Part shown: piece by piece, positions 32,902 through 43,544 of the stretch | Layout: each line of letters begins with the position of its first letter | Numbering within the stretch: position 1 is the stretch's first letter | Assembly (NCBI GenBank): GCA_950097015.1 | Contig: CATNEN010000025.1 | Coordinates: 1,080,001-1,144,000, forward strand | Length of the DNA: 64,000 nucleotides | From: Macrostomum hystrix | Lineage: Eukaryota; Platyhelminthes; Macrostomidae | Direction: 5' to 3' | The notes under the pieces: generated by a model | What the model saw: the letters and a program-made list of their open reading frames with translations, nothing else | Database searches by the model: none | Told to the model about the DNA's origin: nothing | Made by a program: the position numbers and the translations under genes

Positions 32902-32944
32902 AGATTAATTAGCATATCCAACAGCCGCTGAAAGCTAACAGACA

Positions 32945-34574
32945 ATGCCGCCACCATCGAAGCCGAACCAGAAGACCCAGAAGAAGCCGTTGCCGCCAAT
33001 TGTGGACATAGAAGACAAAGAAGAATACACTGGCGACCGGCCATTCTGTGTCTATTATTGCATGTGCGGTCAGCTGGCGCTCATCATTGACTGTCCGATC
33101 GAGCGACTGCCGCAGCGACCGCGCGACGGCTCGCGGGTGCTGGACAGAAAGCGGCGCGTCTATAAGGCACACTTTGATCCGGTATGCGCTTCGGTGATCC
33201 ACATTTTGGGAATTTTCCTAATAAGATCCTGTTCCATCAAGTCAGGCTAGCAAAATTTCTTAATAAAATTCAATAAAATTCCATAATTCCATCTGGCCCA
33301 ACCACAATAGAGTTTTCAATCCATTTAACTCAAGCTTCTGTTATCCCTTTTCATAATCCTAATTCTTCTAATTCAGGCTAACAAAAAATCCAATTCCAGT
33401 TTCTAAATCCCGATTTTTAGGAGTTAATTTTTCCATAATCCAAGCTTTATAACAGAACTAAAGCTTTACATTGTGACATTTTGTGACATCTAAACAAGGC
33501 CCATCGAGAGGAGGCCCTGATTCGCTGGCCAGACGACTCCACAGTTGAACGCCAGATCAGGCGCCGATGCAAGCGCTGCGCCCTGCCGCTTTTCTATCAG
33601 CATCCGGACGAGCTGGGCCGTCTAGACCCGGCCAGGCCGGCCTTCCTACTGCCCGACGCTGTTCGGGAGACTGTTGGAAATCCAGCCGAAGGCGGCGCCG
33701 CCACCGCCAGTATGACGGCCAGCGCCGAGGCCATTGTTGGCCGACTAAATCAGGACAAAAAGGTAATTCAATTAGACTATAGCTTCCTAAATAGGCATAT
33801 AGTTGAAGGTGTGGGTCACTGAAGGATCAAAGGATAAGGTTCAGTTGTAGGTCACTGAAGGATCGGGGAATAAGGTTCAATTGTAGGTCACTTATGGATC
33901 ATCAGGGAATAAGGTTCAATTGTAGGTCACTTATGGATCATCAGGGAATAAGGTTCAGTTGTAGGTCACTGATGGATCATCAGGGAATAAGGTTCAGTTG
34001 TAGGTCACTGATGGATCATCAGGGAATAAGGTTCAGTTGTAGGTCACTGATGGATCATCAGGGAATAAGGTTCAGTTGTAGGTCACTGAAGGATCAGGAA
34101 ATAAGGTTCAGCTGTAGGTCACTGAAGGATCGGTGGATAAGGTTCAGCTGTAGGTCACTGAAGGATCGGTGGATAAGGTTCAGCTGTAGGTCACTGAAGG
34201 ATCGGTGGATAAGGTTCAGCTGTAGGTCACTGAAGGATCGGTGGATAAGGTTCAGTTCTTGGTTGAATGTCCTTCGAAGAGTGTTTATGTGTGATCCCAT
34301 TGGTAACCACCTAACCAACCTAACCGCATGGCAGGTGATGCTAACCAGACGTCGACGAGACATGGGCAAATTCTCCTCGGTGACGGTGTCCACCATCGAG
34401 GCCGATCAGGAGGAAGTGGAGGCTCGGGAGATCGCCGACTCCTACGCGGCTAACGCGCGTATTGTTGAGAAGCAGCTGTTACGCAAAGGTGTGATCAGAA
34501 AGCGCCTGGTTGAGGAACGGAATCAGGACGCTCAAGCTAAGCGGCAGGCCAGGGGTACGCTTATCGACTACTGA
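32945..34574 (+). CDS. STEEP1: STEEP1-like protein (CXorf56 family, STING ER-exit factor)
   Basis: Three exons, 32945-33181, 33499-33762 and 34335-34574 (TGA), all phase 0, give 246 residues; the human protein is 222. In vertebrates STEEP1 binds STING and promotes its exit from the ER; it is also an ancient, widely conserved small protein, so its role here may be more general. Shared features: [20 protein letters not shown] with Cys39/Cys41, [10 protein letters not shown], the second Cys pair [14 protein letters not shown] (Cys103/Cys106, probably metal binding with the first), [40 protein letters not shown] and the C-terminal GTLIDY. Exon 2 carries an Ala/Gly-rich stretch longer than in human. 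The second acceptor (TAAACAAG) is weak. Intron 2 is mostly a 36-39-bp minisatellite. Polyadenylation signals: 35118-35123 and 35136-35141. Confidence 0.9.
33795..34258. repeat. 36-39-bp intronic minisatellite, about 12 copies
   Basis: Units contain AAGGTTCAGTTGTAGGTCAC and TGATGGATCATCAGGGAAT (39 bp, left) or TGAAGGATCGGTGGAT (36 bp, right), so two length variants occupy separate halves. It fills STEEP1 intron 2. Confidence 0.93.
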
Positions 34575-34819
34575 GGACTCGCCTTGTCTCTAACTGTGCT
34601 CAGCTTCTTCGTGCTTGTGCTAATCTGTCGTCTTATTGAGTACATTATTCACTCTAGTATAGCTTAGCGTACAAAACTTTGCTGTACATTTCATGTAAAC
34701 TCGATATCCCATGATAAATAGCTTAATCCTTAAATTATTAACACGATTTCAGCCACCTTTGCAGCCACCTAAATTCCGTAAGAATTGTTCCTTTAGACCA
34801 TTCTTAATATTTTTAGGAT

Positions 34820-35015
34820 TTCTCAATTCGTATAGAGTCGTCTCAATCTAATTAGAATCGTCTCAATCCCATAAAAGTCGTCTCAATCCCATGATAATAG
34901 TCTCAATCCTTTTCGAATCGTCTAAATCCTTCTAGAGTTGTCTCAATCATTCTAGAATAGCCTCAATCCCTTTAGAATCGTCTCAATCTTTTAGAATCGT
35001 CTCAATTCCATTATG
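34820..35015. repeat. Degenerate ~20-bp repeat in STEEP1 3' UTR
   Basis: About ten diverged copies of TCGTCTCAATCCCTTTAGAA between the STEEP1 stop and its AATAAA signals, so likely transcribed in the 3' UTR. Confidence 0.75.
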
Positions 35016-35535
35016 AGGATAAAACTATATTTTGTAAGTTTTTTATATCATTTGAAGGGCGTCACGCCTACAAAAACTATGAATTTATAATTCTGTGTAT
35101 ATCTAATTGCGTCTGTAAATAAACAATTACAGTTTAATAAATGAAATGAACCCAAATAGTTAGCAACTGCAACTGGTGATTCCTTAGAAATAATTATGTT
35201 ATTAATTTGATAGCTTTCGAGTGTCTTTTCGAGTGGGAATTTATTTAATGCCCATTATTGGACATAAATTTATTTAGTTAGAGAAGCTAGGTCTACCACA
35301 AATGCAGTTTTTGTACATTTATAGAAGCGGCATTCAAATCAATGAATGTACGTTTACAAACCGTTCTTATGTTTCATGCTACACATTTATGGGATGTGTG
35401 TTCAAGCTTGTCAACATATTTAGATAAGCATGACCCAGGCCACGTACCTATGTATCTCGTTTATTCCCATTTGTATTGATAAGGCACTGCGCCCTGGATT
35501 CAATTTATAAACAGGCTGTTGTGAGGCAAATTGAT

Positions 35536-35545
35536 TGAAGAGCAG
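35536..35545 (+). promoter_or_regulatory. Weak acceptor-like AG 18 nt before the small membrane-protein ATG
   Basis: GAAGAGCAG ends at 35545, with little pyrimidine content. It is the weakest member of a set of AG sites found close upstream of five start codons. Confidence 0.25.
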
Positions 35546-35563
35546 AATTCGTAGCGAAAGATA

Positions 35564-35788
35564 ATGGCTAACTTATGTCCAGGCCTGCTATGGGCGCTAA
35601 TCTGGTTCCTGGCGCTGATAATTCTAGCCTGGCCAATATCCTACCTCATAGCATTCGTCTACATCCTGCTGCTCCCTTTCTCGGCCTGCGTGGCGGTCCT
35701 CAAACCGGTGTGCGACACACTTCTGGGCGTGATTAACCTCTGTCTGAACTGCGCTGAGAACATGATCGCCATGAAGCCGATCTTTTAA
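35564..35788 (+). CDS. Small two-helix membrane protein, unknown function
   Basis: A single-exon ATG-to-TAA frame of 74 residues, beginning MANLCPGLLWALIWFL and ending CAENMIAMKPIF. It has two strongly hydrophobic segments (about residues 8-27 and 29-48) separated by a Pro-Ile-Ser-Tyr turn, and five Cys (residues 5, 42, 50, 59, 62). The start context AAAGATAATGGCT is good and the GC-rich coding stretch ends sharply in AT-rich DNA, with AATAAA at 36292-36297. It lies 989 bp after STEEP1 on the same strand. It resembles short conserved invertebrate membrane proteins, but I cannot name a family. No signal-peptide cleavage site is evident. Confidence 0.7.
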   Translation: MANLCPGLLWALIWFLALIILAWPISYLIAFVYILLLPFSACVAVLKPVCDTLLGVINLCLNCAENMIAMKPIF

Positions 35789-36867
35789 TTCGGATTTAGA
35801 TTTACTTTATTATCCGCCAAATTTTATAGACAGTGCTATAAAAGTGTCATTTACGAAGACGTCTTTACCCGCGAAGTGCCATGGGATTGTTGTATTGTTA
35901 GAAGTAAACTTTTGGTACTCCTATTTACATTGAAAGCTAAGACTTAGTTGAAAGCTTAGTTGGCTTTAACCGGTAGCTTTTTCATTAAGTTTGAAAAGTT
36001 CGTGCTATAGTTTATCCACTTTACGCACTCGAACTCATTTCGTCTCCTGCTTTTAGTTTTATTACTTCTAGTTCCCAAAAATATACTTCTTAAAAATTAG
36101 GTTTATCCACAAGGCATAAGCCTTGAAAAAATCTAAGCTATTGTCATTTTATTCCATTCTGCTAGAAAAATACGAATATGGAAATGTGAAGTTATAAAAA
36201 ATCGTTGCGTCTTTAAAATACCCAAAAAATTGGGTATCGTTCTTTCAAAATATCTGCTTTCCAGAAATGACCGGTTTCGGATCGATATTAAAATAAACCT
36301 AATATTTTAACGAGGCCTGAAATAACAAGTGCAATTATTAACATTTTAACGGAGTTTTTATAGCACGTAACTACATATACTCATACTACATTGAAGTTTG
36401 AACTTACATTTATTAATTAGTTTTAGTTATTGTTTAATCCGGAAGAAAATAAGTACACGAACGCAAAACTAGAAATATCAAGTTCTAAAGGTCTGCAATA
36501 GCAAAAGTGGTATGAGTGTTGGCACTGATTACAATGCGTTAATATATAAAGGCCTATACGTTTATTGATTTCCTGTAGCCTATACTAAAATATTTTTACT
36601 ATAAATTTGTGCAATCACATTGTAATCTAACATTCTAACATTATAAGAACTAGGGCAAAACCCTAGCCTAGGTCCTCGTTTCTCGGGTTAAATTATTTGT
36701 GGGTTTGTAAAACCATGCTGAAAGTTAAGAGGCAAGTTAGCCTGGATGATTTAAAGCTAAGCAGAGTAGTGGTTAATGGCTAACCGAGTAGGCGAAGTTG
36801 CTGAAATACTTCTCATGTATAGGATAGGTTGTATGTTGCTATGTCATCAAGGTCATTTGGTCAGCAA
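35789..36867. other. AT-rich intergenic DNA
   Basis: 3' flank of the small membrane-protein gene. No further gene was recognised. Confidence 0.45.
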
Positions 36868-36875
36868 AGTGTAGG

Positions 36876-37219
36876 GGTCCCAGGTCATTTCGGTGACAAG
36901 ACATTTCGGTGACAGTCATTTCGGTGACAACTCAAGTCGTTTCGGTGACAGAATTGGTCAGTTTAATGACAACTATTCTTGCACCTGAATATGCTTAGAA
37001 AACAGCCTTCCATGTGAACTAATCATTATTATTCATCATTATTTAATAATACTTAATAGGTGTGCGTAGTTCACATGGAAGGCTGTTTTCTACGCACATG
37101 GAACTGGAAGGCTGTTTCCTAAGCATATTCAGGTGCAAGAATAGTTGTCACCGAACTGACCCATTTTGTCACCGAAACGATGTCACCGAAATGTCTTGTC
37201 ACCGAAATGACCTGGGACC
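36876..37219. mobile_element. 344-bp foldback (MITE-like) element with 8-bp target-site duplication
   Basis: Outer arms begin GGTCCCAGGTCATTTCGGTG and end with its reverse complement (..AATGACCTGGGACC). Each arm has several TTTCGGTGACA/TGTCACCGAAA words, then CTATTCTTGCACCTGAATAT and AACAGCCTTCCATGTGAACT in inverted order. The element is flanked by identical AGTGTAGG (36868-36875 and 37220-37227). An 8-bp duplication fits hAT-type mobilisation. No coding capacity. Confidence 0.88.
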
Positions 37220-37639
37220 AGTGTAGGCTATGGATTTATATGTCCATGTCCTATAGGCCCTAGTTGAAATGTGTCCTATGTTGGCCTCCCAGCCAGGCAA
37301 CCATCAGTGAGAAGTTTTATACTAGGTAGGACATACCTTAGCTAGGCCTACCTGCTGAATACTAGGCTTTAGCCTAGTGTATTAGCAATTTGGTTGAAAC
37401 CATTGACTAGGCCTATTGTGTAGTTAGCTTAGCTAGGTAAATTTTATAGTAGGGCCTAGCTAGGCCTACCATATGTAGGCAGTGCTATATACTAGGCTAA
37501 AAGTATTAATCTAGATCAAATCACAGTGATTTACATCTGATTATTGTCATAGTTTGGCAGTTAGGCCTAGTTGTGCAACTTGAACATAAGATTATTGGAA
37601 TTAAGCAGCAAGAACAATAGACATTGTAATCTGGTAACC

Positions 37640-38628
37640 GGTTGTTTTGGCCATAGGCATTTCGGCCAAAAGCCGTTTTGGCCTCAAACTGTTTCGGCCT
37701 CAAACCAGTTCGGCCCCAAACTCACAACATAATTTTTTAAAGCAGTATTCTTACGGCTAATTTCTAATTTATTTAAGAGTTGTTTATTTTATTTGATAGT
37801 GACAATGGAAAGCACGAATTTGACTTTTAGTTTTACAATGGCAAATAATTTTATTTTAGTATTTGCGCAGTATAAAAGTAATAAAAGAAGAGGACTTGGT
37901 ATTTTGTGTATAAATGTAAAAACGCAATGGCCCAGACAGTGACCTATCGAATTTAGTAAATGGATATTCTAATTGGGGATATGTTTATCCCCCATAATAT
38001 ATGACCCCCCAGTCCCCCCTAGGTAAGCCACTGGCCCCAGACAACAAAAAATGTTAAAAACGTGAATATTCTGCACCGAATATCTGACAGCTACACATTT
38101 GCGTACATGCATATATGTCATGCCACCTCTCAGCCCCATAGAAAAATATTTTGCTGTATATCTAATTGTAAAATTAAGCAGTTATTTTATGCGCAACAGA
38201 TAGCTAAATGCACAGGCATTGAATTGTTGATTCTCATCAAATGACAAAAGATAACTTACAGATGTACAGCCCTTTAGGCTTCAACTCATTTTAAGGACTG
38301 CTTAAATGTACTGAAAATTACGGATAGAACTCTTTATGTTCCATTTTCTACTATTAGTAGTCCATGTAGCATTATTATGCTCATCTGTGTTGTAAATATT
38401 GTATTAAGTTGAATTCGTGCCATAGCATCGTTGTTTAGAAAGTTAACAAAACTGAAAAAGTTGTGCCAAAAGAAGTTCCTTGACAAACAAACAATACAAT
38501 AAAGCCGCTTAATAAGTATGTGAGCCGAAATGGTTTGAGGCCAAAACGGTTTTTGGCCGAAATGGCAATGGCCGAAACGGCTACGGCTGAAATGGCTTTC
38601 GGTCGAAATGGCTATGGCCAAAACGACC
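37640..38628. mobile_element. 989-bp foldback element with TTTCGGCC-repeat arms
   Basis: Left end GGTTGTTTTGGCCATAGGCA and right end (reversed) GGTCGTTTTGGCCATAGCCA form inverted arms of about 85-110 bp, built of alternating TTTTGGCC and TTTCGGCC words. The interior is AT-rich and non-coding. TGTAATCTGG occurs just outside both ends (37625-37634 and 38636-38645), a possible target-site duplication if the true ends lie 5-7 bp further out. Confidence 0.75.
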
Positions 38629-38814
38629 AGAATTCTGTAATCTGGATTAAAGCTCTTGGTTGGCCATTTATGCTTTTTATGCTAGGCCCTAGTATAGCTA
38701 GTTGTCATGACTTTGTGGAAATAGAACTATTTTAGCAGTAAATTTAAGTGAATGTAAAGAACTGGGATTATGCCAGCTAGTTAAAAATATCAGACTAATA
38801 AGTAAAGCCATTTT

Positions 38815-39125
38815 TGGAATTGGGTATTGTGGTTAGTGGCAGAGCAGTCTTATGCATTTGCCTCATATACCAAAGTACCTTAAATTCCTTAAAATTCCCC
38901 AGTGAGGCCACATTCATTTTTTTGGGGCAGAGCCACAAAGAAAAGGCTTGGTTATGCAATTTGAGAGCCAACCTCCAATAGTACAGAGTATACATTGAAA
39001 TTCCTACTGACAATGGGAAAATCTGGGCAGATGTACACACCTGCCTGAGTGTATGCCTATGTATAGTATCTGTGTGTGTGTGCCTTGGTATTTGCAAAAT
39101 GAGCAGAATTGCCTCTTTGCTAGCT
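38815..39125 (+). mobile_element. SINE B copy, full-length but diverged
   Basis: Starts TGTGGTTAGTGGCAGAGCAG (A-box region). The body has GAGAGCCAACCTCCAATAGT, GGGCAGATGTACACACCTGC and GCCTATGTATAGTATCTGTG, with a GTGTGTGCC end and a further segment AGCAGAATTGCCTC shared with the copy at 20905. Confidence 0.75.
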
Positions 39126-40793
39126 GTGGGTCTAATGTCACCATAATAACAAAAACAATAATAATATAAAGTCTATATTATCAATTGGTGATTCTTATTT
39201 TTCCCCCATTAATTTCCATTATCAAAAGCAAAAGTACCAGTTGGCATGCTATTGCCAACTGCACTACTGTACTGCAATTAATATTATTTTAAAATGAAAT
39301 TATGTTTAAAAACATGTCTATTTAGCAAGGTTTTATTAGCCCTGTTCCCTAACCTAACCTAATGTACCAGTCCCAACCTAACCTACCTAGCATATATACT
39401 GATCAGTTGAAAATTTAAAATTATATAGATGATTTCAATTTCAACACTATTATTGCATTAGAAATCCACAGTAAATTCTGAATAGGTGGTAGTCTGTTTT
39501 TTATATTGACATGTCCTAAATATTTCTTATTACAACTAACATTTTTGTATTTAATTTTCTAAGATAAATATTTTATTTGCCGAACAAAGTTTACAAAGTA
39601 AACAATTGTAATTTTCTTAGAAGTTTTGCACAATTTTGTTTAAAAATCTGCTTATCTTTTTTCTTAGTTTAGGTTTTAGCTATGGTGTAGCAAAGTATTT
39701 AAGTTTTAGCAATAGGTACCCTAATGGAGCAAATTTAAAAAAGCTGTGGACACTCCTGCTAGGCGCGCAGGTGCGCAGTTGGTTTCAAGAAAAATCTCTG
39801 TAGTGTATTTCTAAAAATAGAACAGCTACATGGTGATTTCGCAAAATACAGACGCATATACCAAATGACCTTTTTGATCTCCATAGTGTATTTCTATAAT
39901 TACAAAAGCTAAGCTTATGTCTTTTCGCACTTGGGCACTGCAGAGCATGTAGTTGTGTTTGCGAATAAATGTGCGCCCCTCCATCAAAAAATTTCTGTAA
40001 CTGTGCCTGGCTAGAATCGCACCTACATGTACATGTAAGTTTATTTTAATATGTAAATGTATACCTAAGTGAACAATAGTGTGGATGTACAGCACGGGTG
40101 CACACTGCTATACCATGTGCACCTACATGTACATTTAAATGTATTTTATAATGTGTTGTAATGTACATATAACATATATTTAAACGCACCAGGTGCGAGT
40201 ACAGAGGCACTGGCATTCACTACTAGCATCGCATCTACATGTATAAATTTATAAAGAACACAAGACGTTAGTGTAGGGGCACAAGGGCGCACTGTTTGTT
40301 ATACATCTACATACTTCAACAACTTTACGCACACAAGGCGCGGCCGCGCGGACAGAAAATTCTTTCTGCGCAGCTGCACAGGCAATTTTTCACAAGTGCG
40401 CCGGACGCTGTCCGCGAAAACCCCTATTGGCTCCAATAGGGAATAGGTAGATAAGAATTAGGTCATTAAATTGAATCATTATAATTATTTTGGAAGGAAA
40501 AATACAGAATATTTTTTTTGTGTCTTGTGAGCTAGTGTATGGTTGAGGAAACCTTATATATATATATACCCGGTAGGTATGTGCCTTACTTAGACACTCA
40601 ATCTATTCACTACCTCAGGAAATGAATTTTGAAAAAATTACAGTGCTATATAGCATGTAGATTTACTACATTCTCTTTTAACATCTTATCACTTCTAAAT
40701 TAAGGATTTCACGTAACTTTTTTACTATGAAAATTAAATGTCACATGAATTTTGAAGTTCAAAGGGAAAGTGAAAACAATTGCTTCAAATTTC
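39126..40793. other. AT-rich intergenic DNA with diverged ~115-bp duplications
   Basis: Between about 40015 and 40260 the words CGCACCTACATGTACATGTA, GTGCACCTACATGTACATTT and CGCATCTACATGTATAAATT occur at similar spacing, suggesting an old tandem duplication. No gene seen. Confidence 0.45.
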
Positions 40794-40806
40794 TGTCAAT
40801 TTACAG
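40794..40806 (+). promoter_or_regulatory. 3' splice-site-like acceptor 21 nt before the HIKESHI ATG
   Basis: CTGTCAATTTACAG ends at 40806 and leaves a 21-nt leader before ATG 40828. Such a short leader fits trans-splicing or a cis-spliced 5' UTR. Confidence 0.45.
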
Positions 40807-40827
40807 ACCAGAGCAAGACACTGAGCA

Positions 40828-42382
40828 ATGTTCGCTGTACTGGCCTGCGGTCGCTTGGTTCAGACCGATTTTCAACAAGTTGACGCCAGCAAATTCACTT
40901 TGACCATACCTGCCGCAGATAAAATTAATCATCTGGTGTTCTTCCTCACTGGTCAGTGTCCGCTTCCTCCCGGTGCTGCCGCAGCGATCTACCTCGGCTG
41001 GCCCCAGCCACCGCCGAGTCCGCCAGATCCTGTCTGGAGTTACATCGGTCATCTGACCAATGAGAAGCCTAGCGCCATATTTAAAATTGCGCGCACACGG
41101 CCACAGGATCACGATCCCAATCATCCGTTTGTCGCAAACCATTTTGCTACTGGCACTTGGACTGATCTTACTTGCTTACAGGTGAGTCTTAATTAATAAC
41201 CAGGTGGGGAACCCCATGTCCATATCTAGATGACCAGGAGAGGAGTCCCTGGTTGGCCAGGGGGGGAAATCCCTGGATTCCAACGTTATGACCAGCTAGA
41301 GAATCCCTGGATTCCAACGGGATGATCAGCTGGGGAATCCCTGGATTCCAACGGGATGATCAGCGAGGGAATCCCTGGATTCTAACGGGATGACCAGCTG
41401 GGGAATCCCTGGATTCCAACGTTATGACCAGCTGGAGAATCCCTGGATTCCAACGGGATGATCAGCTGGGGAATCCCTGGATTCCAACGTTATGACCAGC
41501 TGGGGAATCCCTGGATTCCAACGGGATGATCAGCTGGGGAATCCCTGGATTCTAACGGGATGACCAGCTGGGGAATCCCTGGATTCCAACGTTATGACCA
41601 GCTGGGGAATCCCTGGATTCCAACGTTATGACCAGCTGGGGAATCCCTGGATTCCAACGGGATGATCAGCTGGGGAATCCCTGGATTCTAACGGGATGAT
41701 CAGCGAGGGAATCCCTGGATTCTAACGGGATGACCAGCTGGGGAATCCCTGGATTCCAACGTTATGACCAGCTGGGGAATCCCTGGATTCCAACGGGATG
41801 ATCAGCTGGGGAATCCCTGGATTCCAACGGGATGATCAGCGAGGTAATCCCTGGATTCTAACGGGATGACCAGCTGGGGAATCCCTGGATTCCAACGTTA
41901 TGATCAGCTGGGGAATCCCTGGATTCCAACGTTATGATCAGCTGGAGAATCCCTAGATTCCAACGGGATGATCAGCTGGAGAATCCCTGTATTCCATTGG
42001 GATTTTCAGCTAGAGAATCCCTGGATTCCATTGGGATGTATTGTTGGGGAATCCCTGTGCCCTTATCACAAAAAGTATATTGAGAACACGCTCTCAGAGA
42101 GATATTATTCCTATCTTGCTCACTACGCAGGTTGGCATCTCAATCGAGCCTGCAGCGAATGTGATGGACATGACGCCGCCCTCTGGCACCCAGGCTGACA
42201 CAGCGCCAACTATGCTGGCCTTCTCACAGCGCATGCTAGAGAGCCTAGTTAACTATCTGAGCAGCTTTTTAATCACGCCGCCTGGCGCCTCAGAGTCCTA
42301 TGTGCCAATGTCCGCCGTGACTCGCTGGTACGAAACTTTCGAGCGGCGCCTTCAGCAGTTTCCAGACTTTTGGAAGTCTTGA
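40828..42382 (+). CDS. HIKESHI: Hikeshi, Hsp70 nuclear import carrier
   Basis: Hikeshi (C11orf73/OPI10 family) carries Hsp70 into the nucleus during heat stress by binding both Hsp70 and FG-nucleoporins. Two exons, 40828-41181 and 42131-42382, joined in phase 0, give 201 residues; the human protein is 197. Family landmarks: N-terminal MFAVLACGRLVQTDFQQVD, INHLVFFLTGQCPLPPGA, the hydrophobic FG-binding fold WSYIGHLTNEKPSAIFKI, HPFVANHF, then VGISIEP, FSQRMLESLVNYLSSF and the C-terminal RWYETFERRLQQFPDFWKS. The single intron is almost wholly a 34-bp minisatellite. The 3' flank holds another 34-bp array before an AATAAA at 43289-43294, so the array may be in the 3' UTR. Confidence 0.93.
41225..42055. 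repeat. 34-bp intronic minisatellite, about 24 copies
   Basis: Unit GGAATCCCTGGATTCCAACG plus GGATGATCAGCTGG or TTATGACCAGCTGG. GGAATCC-CT-GGATTCC is a 7-bp inverted repeat in each unit. The array occupies most of the HIKESHI intron, from about 43 bp after the donor to about 75 bp before the acceptor. Confidence 0.96.
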
Positions 42383-42419
42383 ATATGATTCTGGATGGCT
42401 AGAATTGTAAAAGGTAGAG

Positions 42420-42905
42420 AAGGGTGTTAGTACTACCTTTTTGGGATGAAAGCGGAGGTGTTAGTATTACCTTTATGGGATGGAAGCGGAGGTGTTAGTA
42501 TTACCTTTATGGGATGGAAGCGGAGGTGTTAGTATTACCTATATGTGGTAGGGGCGGAGGTGTTAAGATTACTTTTATGGGGTAAGAGCGGACGTGTTCA
42601 GATTACCTTTATGGGGTAGGAGCGGAGTTGTTCAGATTACCTTTATGGGGTAGGAGCGGAGTTGTTCAGATTACCATTATGGGGTTGGGGCGGAGGTGTT
42701 CAGATTACCTTTATGGGGTAGGAGCGGAGGTGTTTAGATTACCTTTATGGGGTAGGAGCGGAGGTGTTCAGATTACCTTTATGGGGTAGGAGCGGAGGTG
42801 TTTAGATTACCTTTATAGGGTAGGAGCGGAGGTGTTCAGATTACCTTTATGGGGTAGGAGCGGAGTTGTTCAGATTACCTTTATGGGGTAGGAGAGTAGG
42901 TGTAA
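42420..42905. repeat. 34-bp minisatellite downstream of HIKESHI, about 14 copies
   Basis: Unit GGAGCGGAGGTGTTCAGATT plus ACCTTTATGGGGTA, unrelated to the intronic 34-bp array. It lies between the stop codon and the AATAAA at 43289, so may be in the 3' UTR. Confidence 0.94.
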
Positions 42906-43544
42906 AGTTCAGGTGTAAACACTGAAATCAAAGGTTTAAATCATTTCTGATGCGCAGTCAACCAAGTTGCTTTTCTAAATTTCTTTAAAATGCATGTTTT
43001 TCTCGTTTTTTTGCTAACTGCTTGTTTTTTCATAGCTTTTCTTAGCTTAATATTTCCGAATTTGAATTCGCGCCTCACGTATGGTGCCTTATGGCCACCT
43101 ATTATAAGGTCGTAATAATTCGATCTCTGTTGGTGAAATATGCAATCTTTTTCCAACTGTTTCAGTCGAGTCATTTTCGAATACGTTGGCGCAGTTTTGT
43201 GCCATGGCAACTATTACTATTCTGATTGTTATCAAATTGTCATTGTCTGCAATGTCTATCAGCTTTAAAGTGCCGTGTATTTCCGCGTAATAAAACTGTT
43301 TTAGTTCCGATGCACTCAGTTTGTTCTGACAGTGTTATGGTACTTTATGGTGCCGAAATATATTGGCTGTTTGCCTTTTTGAACTTTTTAAATCGGCTTT
43401 AGCTGTTCATAATACTGGATATATGTATCACTTTCCTTGACCTCAAATTCATCTTCCTCGAAACTTTCTTCTGCACTTCTCTTCCCAATCCGTATTCCCA
43501 TTCCGTATTTCCTTCGCCTTGTAAATACCAATCTCCCCTTTCCC
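42906..43544. other. HIKESHI-PDHA1 intergenic DNA
   Basis: A minus-strand basic open frame (42941-43210) lacks an ATG start and any family match. No gene was called. Confidence 0.4.

Noticed and set aside
33567..33782. Alternative-frame 71-codon frame in STEEP1 exon 2
   Set aside because: Shadow of the STEEP1 exon, which matches the family in the other frame.
39352..39390. Telomere-like CCTAACCTAACCTAA
   Set aside because: Only about three units inside ordinary intergenic DNA; too short to mean anything.
42941..43210. Minus-strand basic 89-codon frame downstream of HIKESHI
   Set aside because: It opens with TTG, has no family match, and probably overlaps the HIKESHI 3' UTR.
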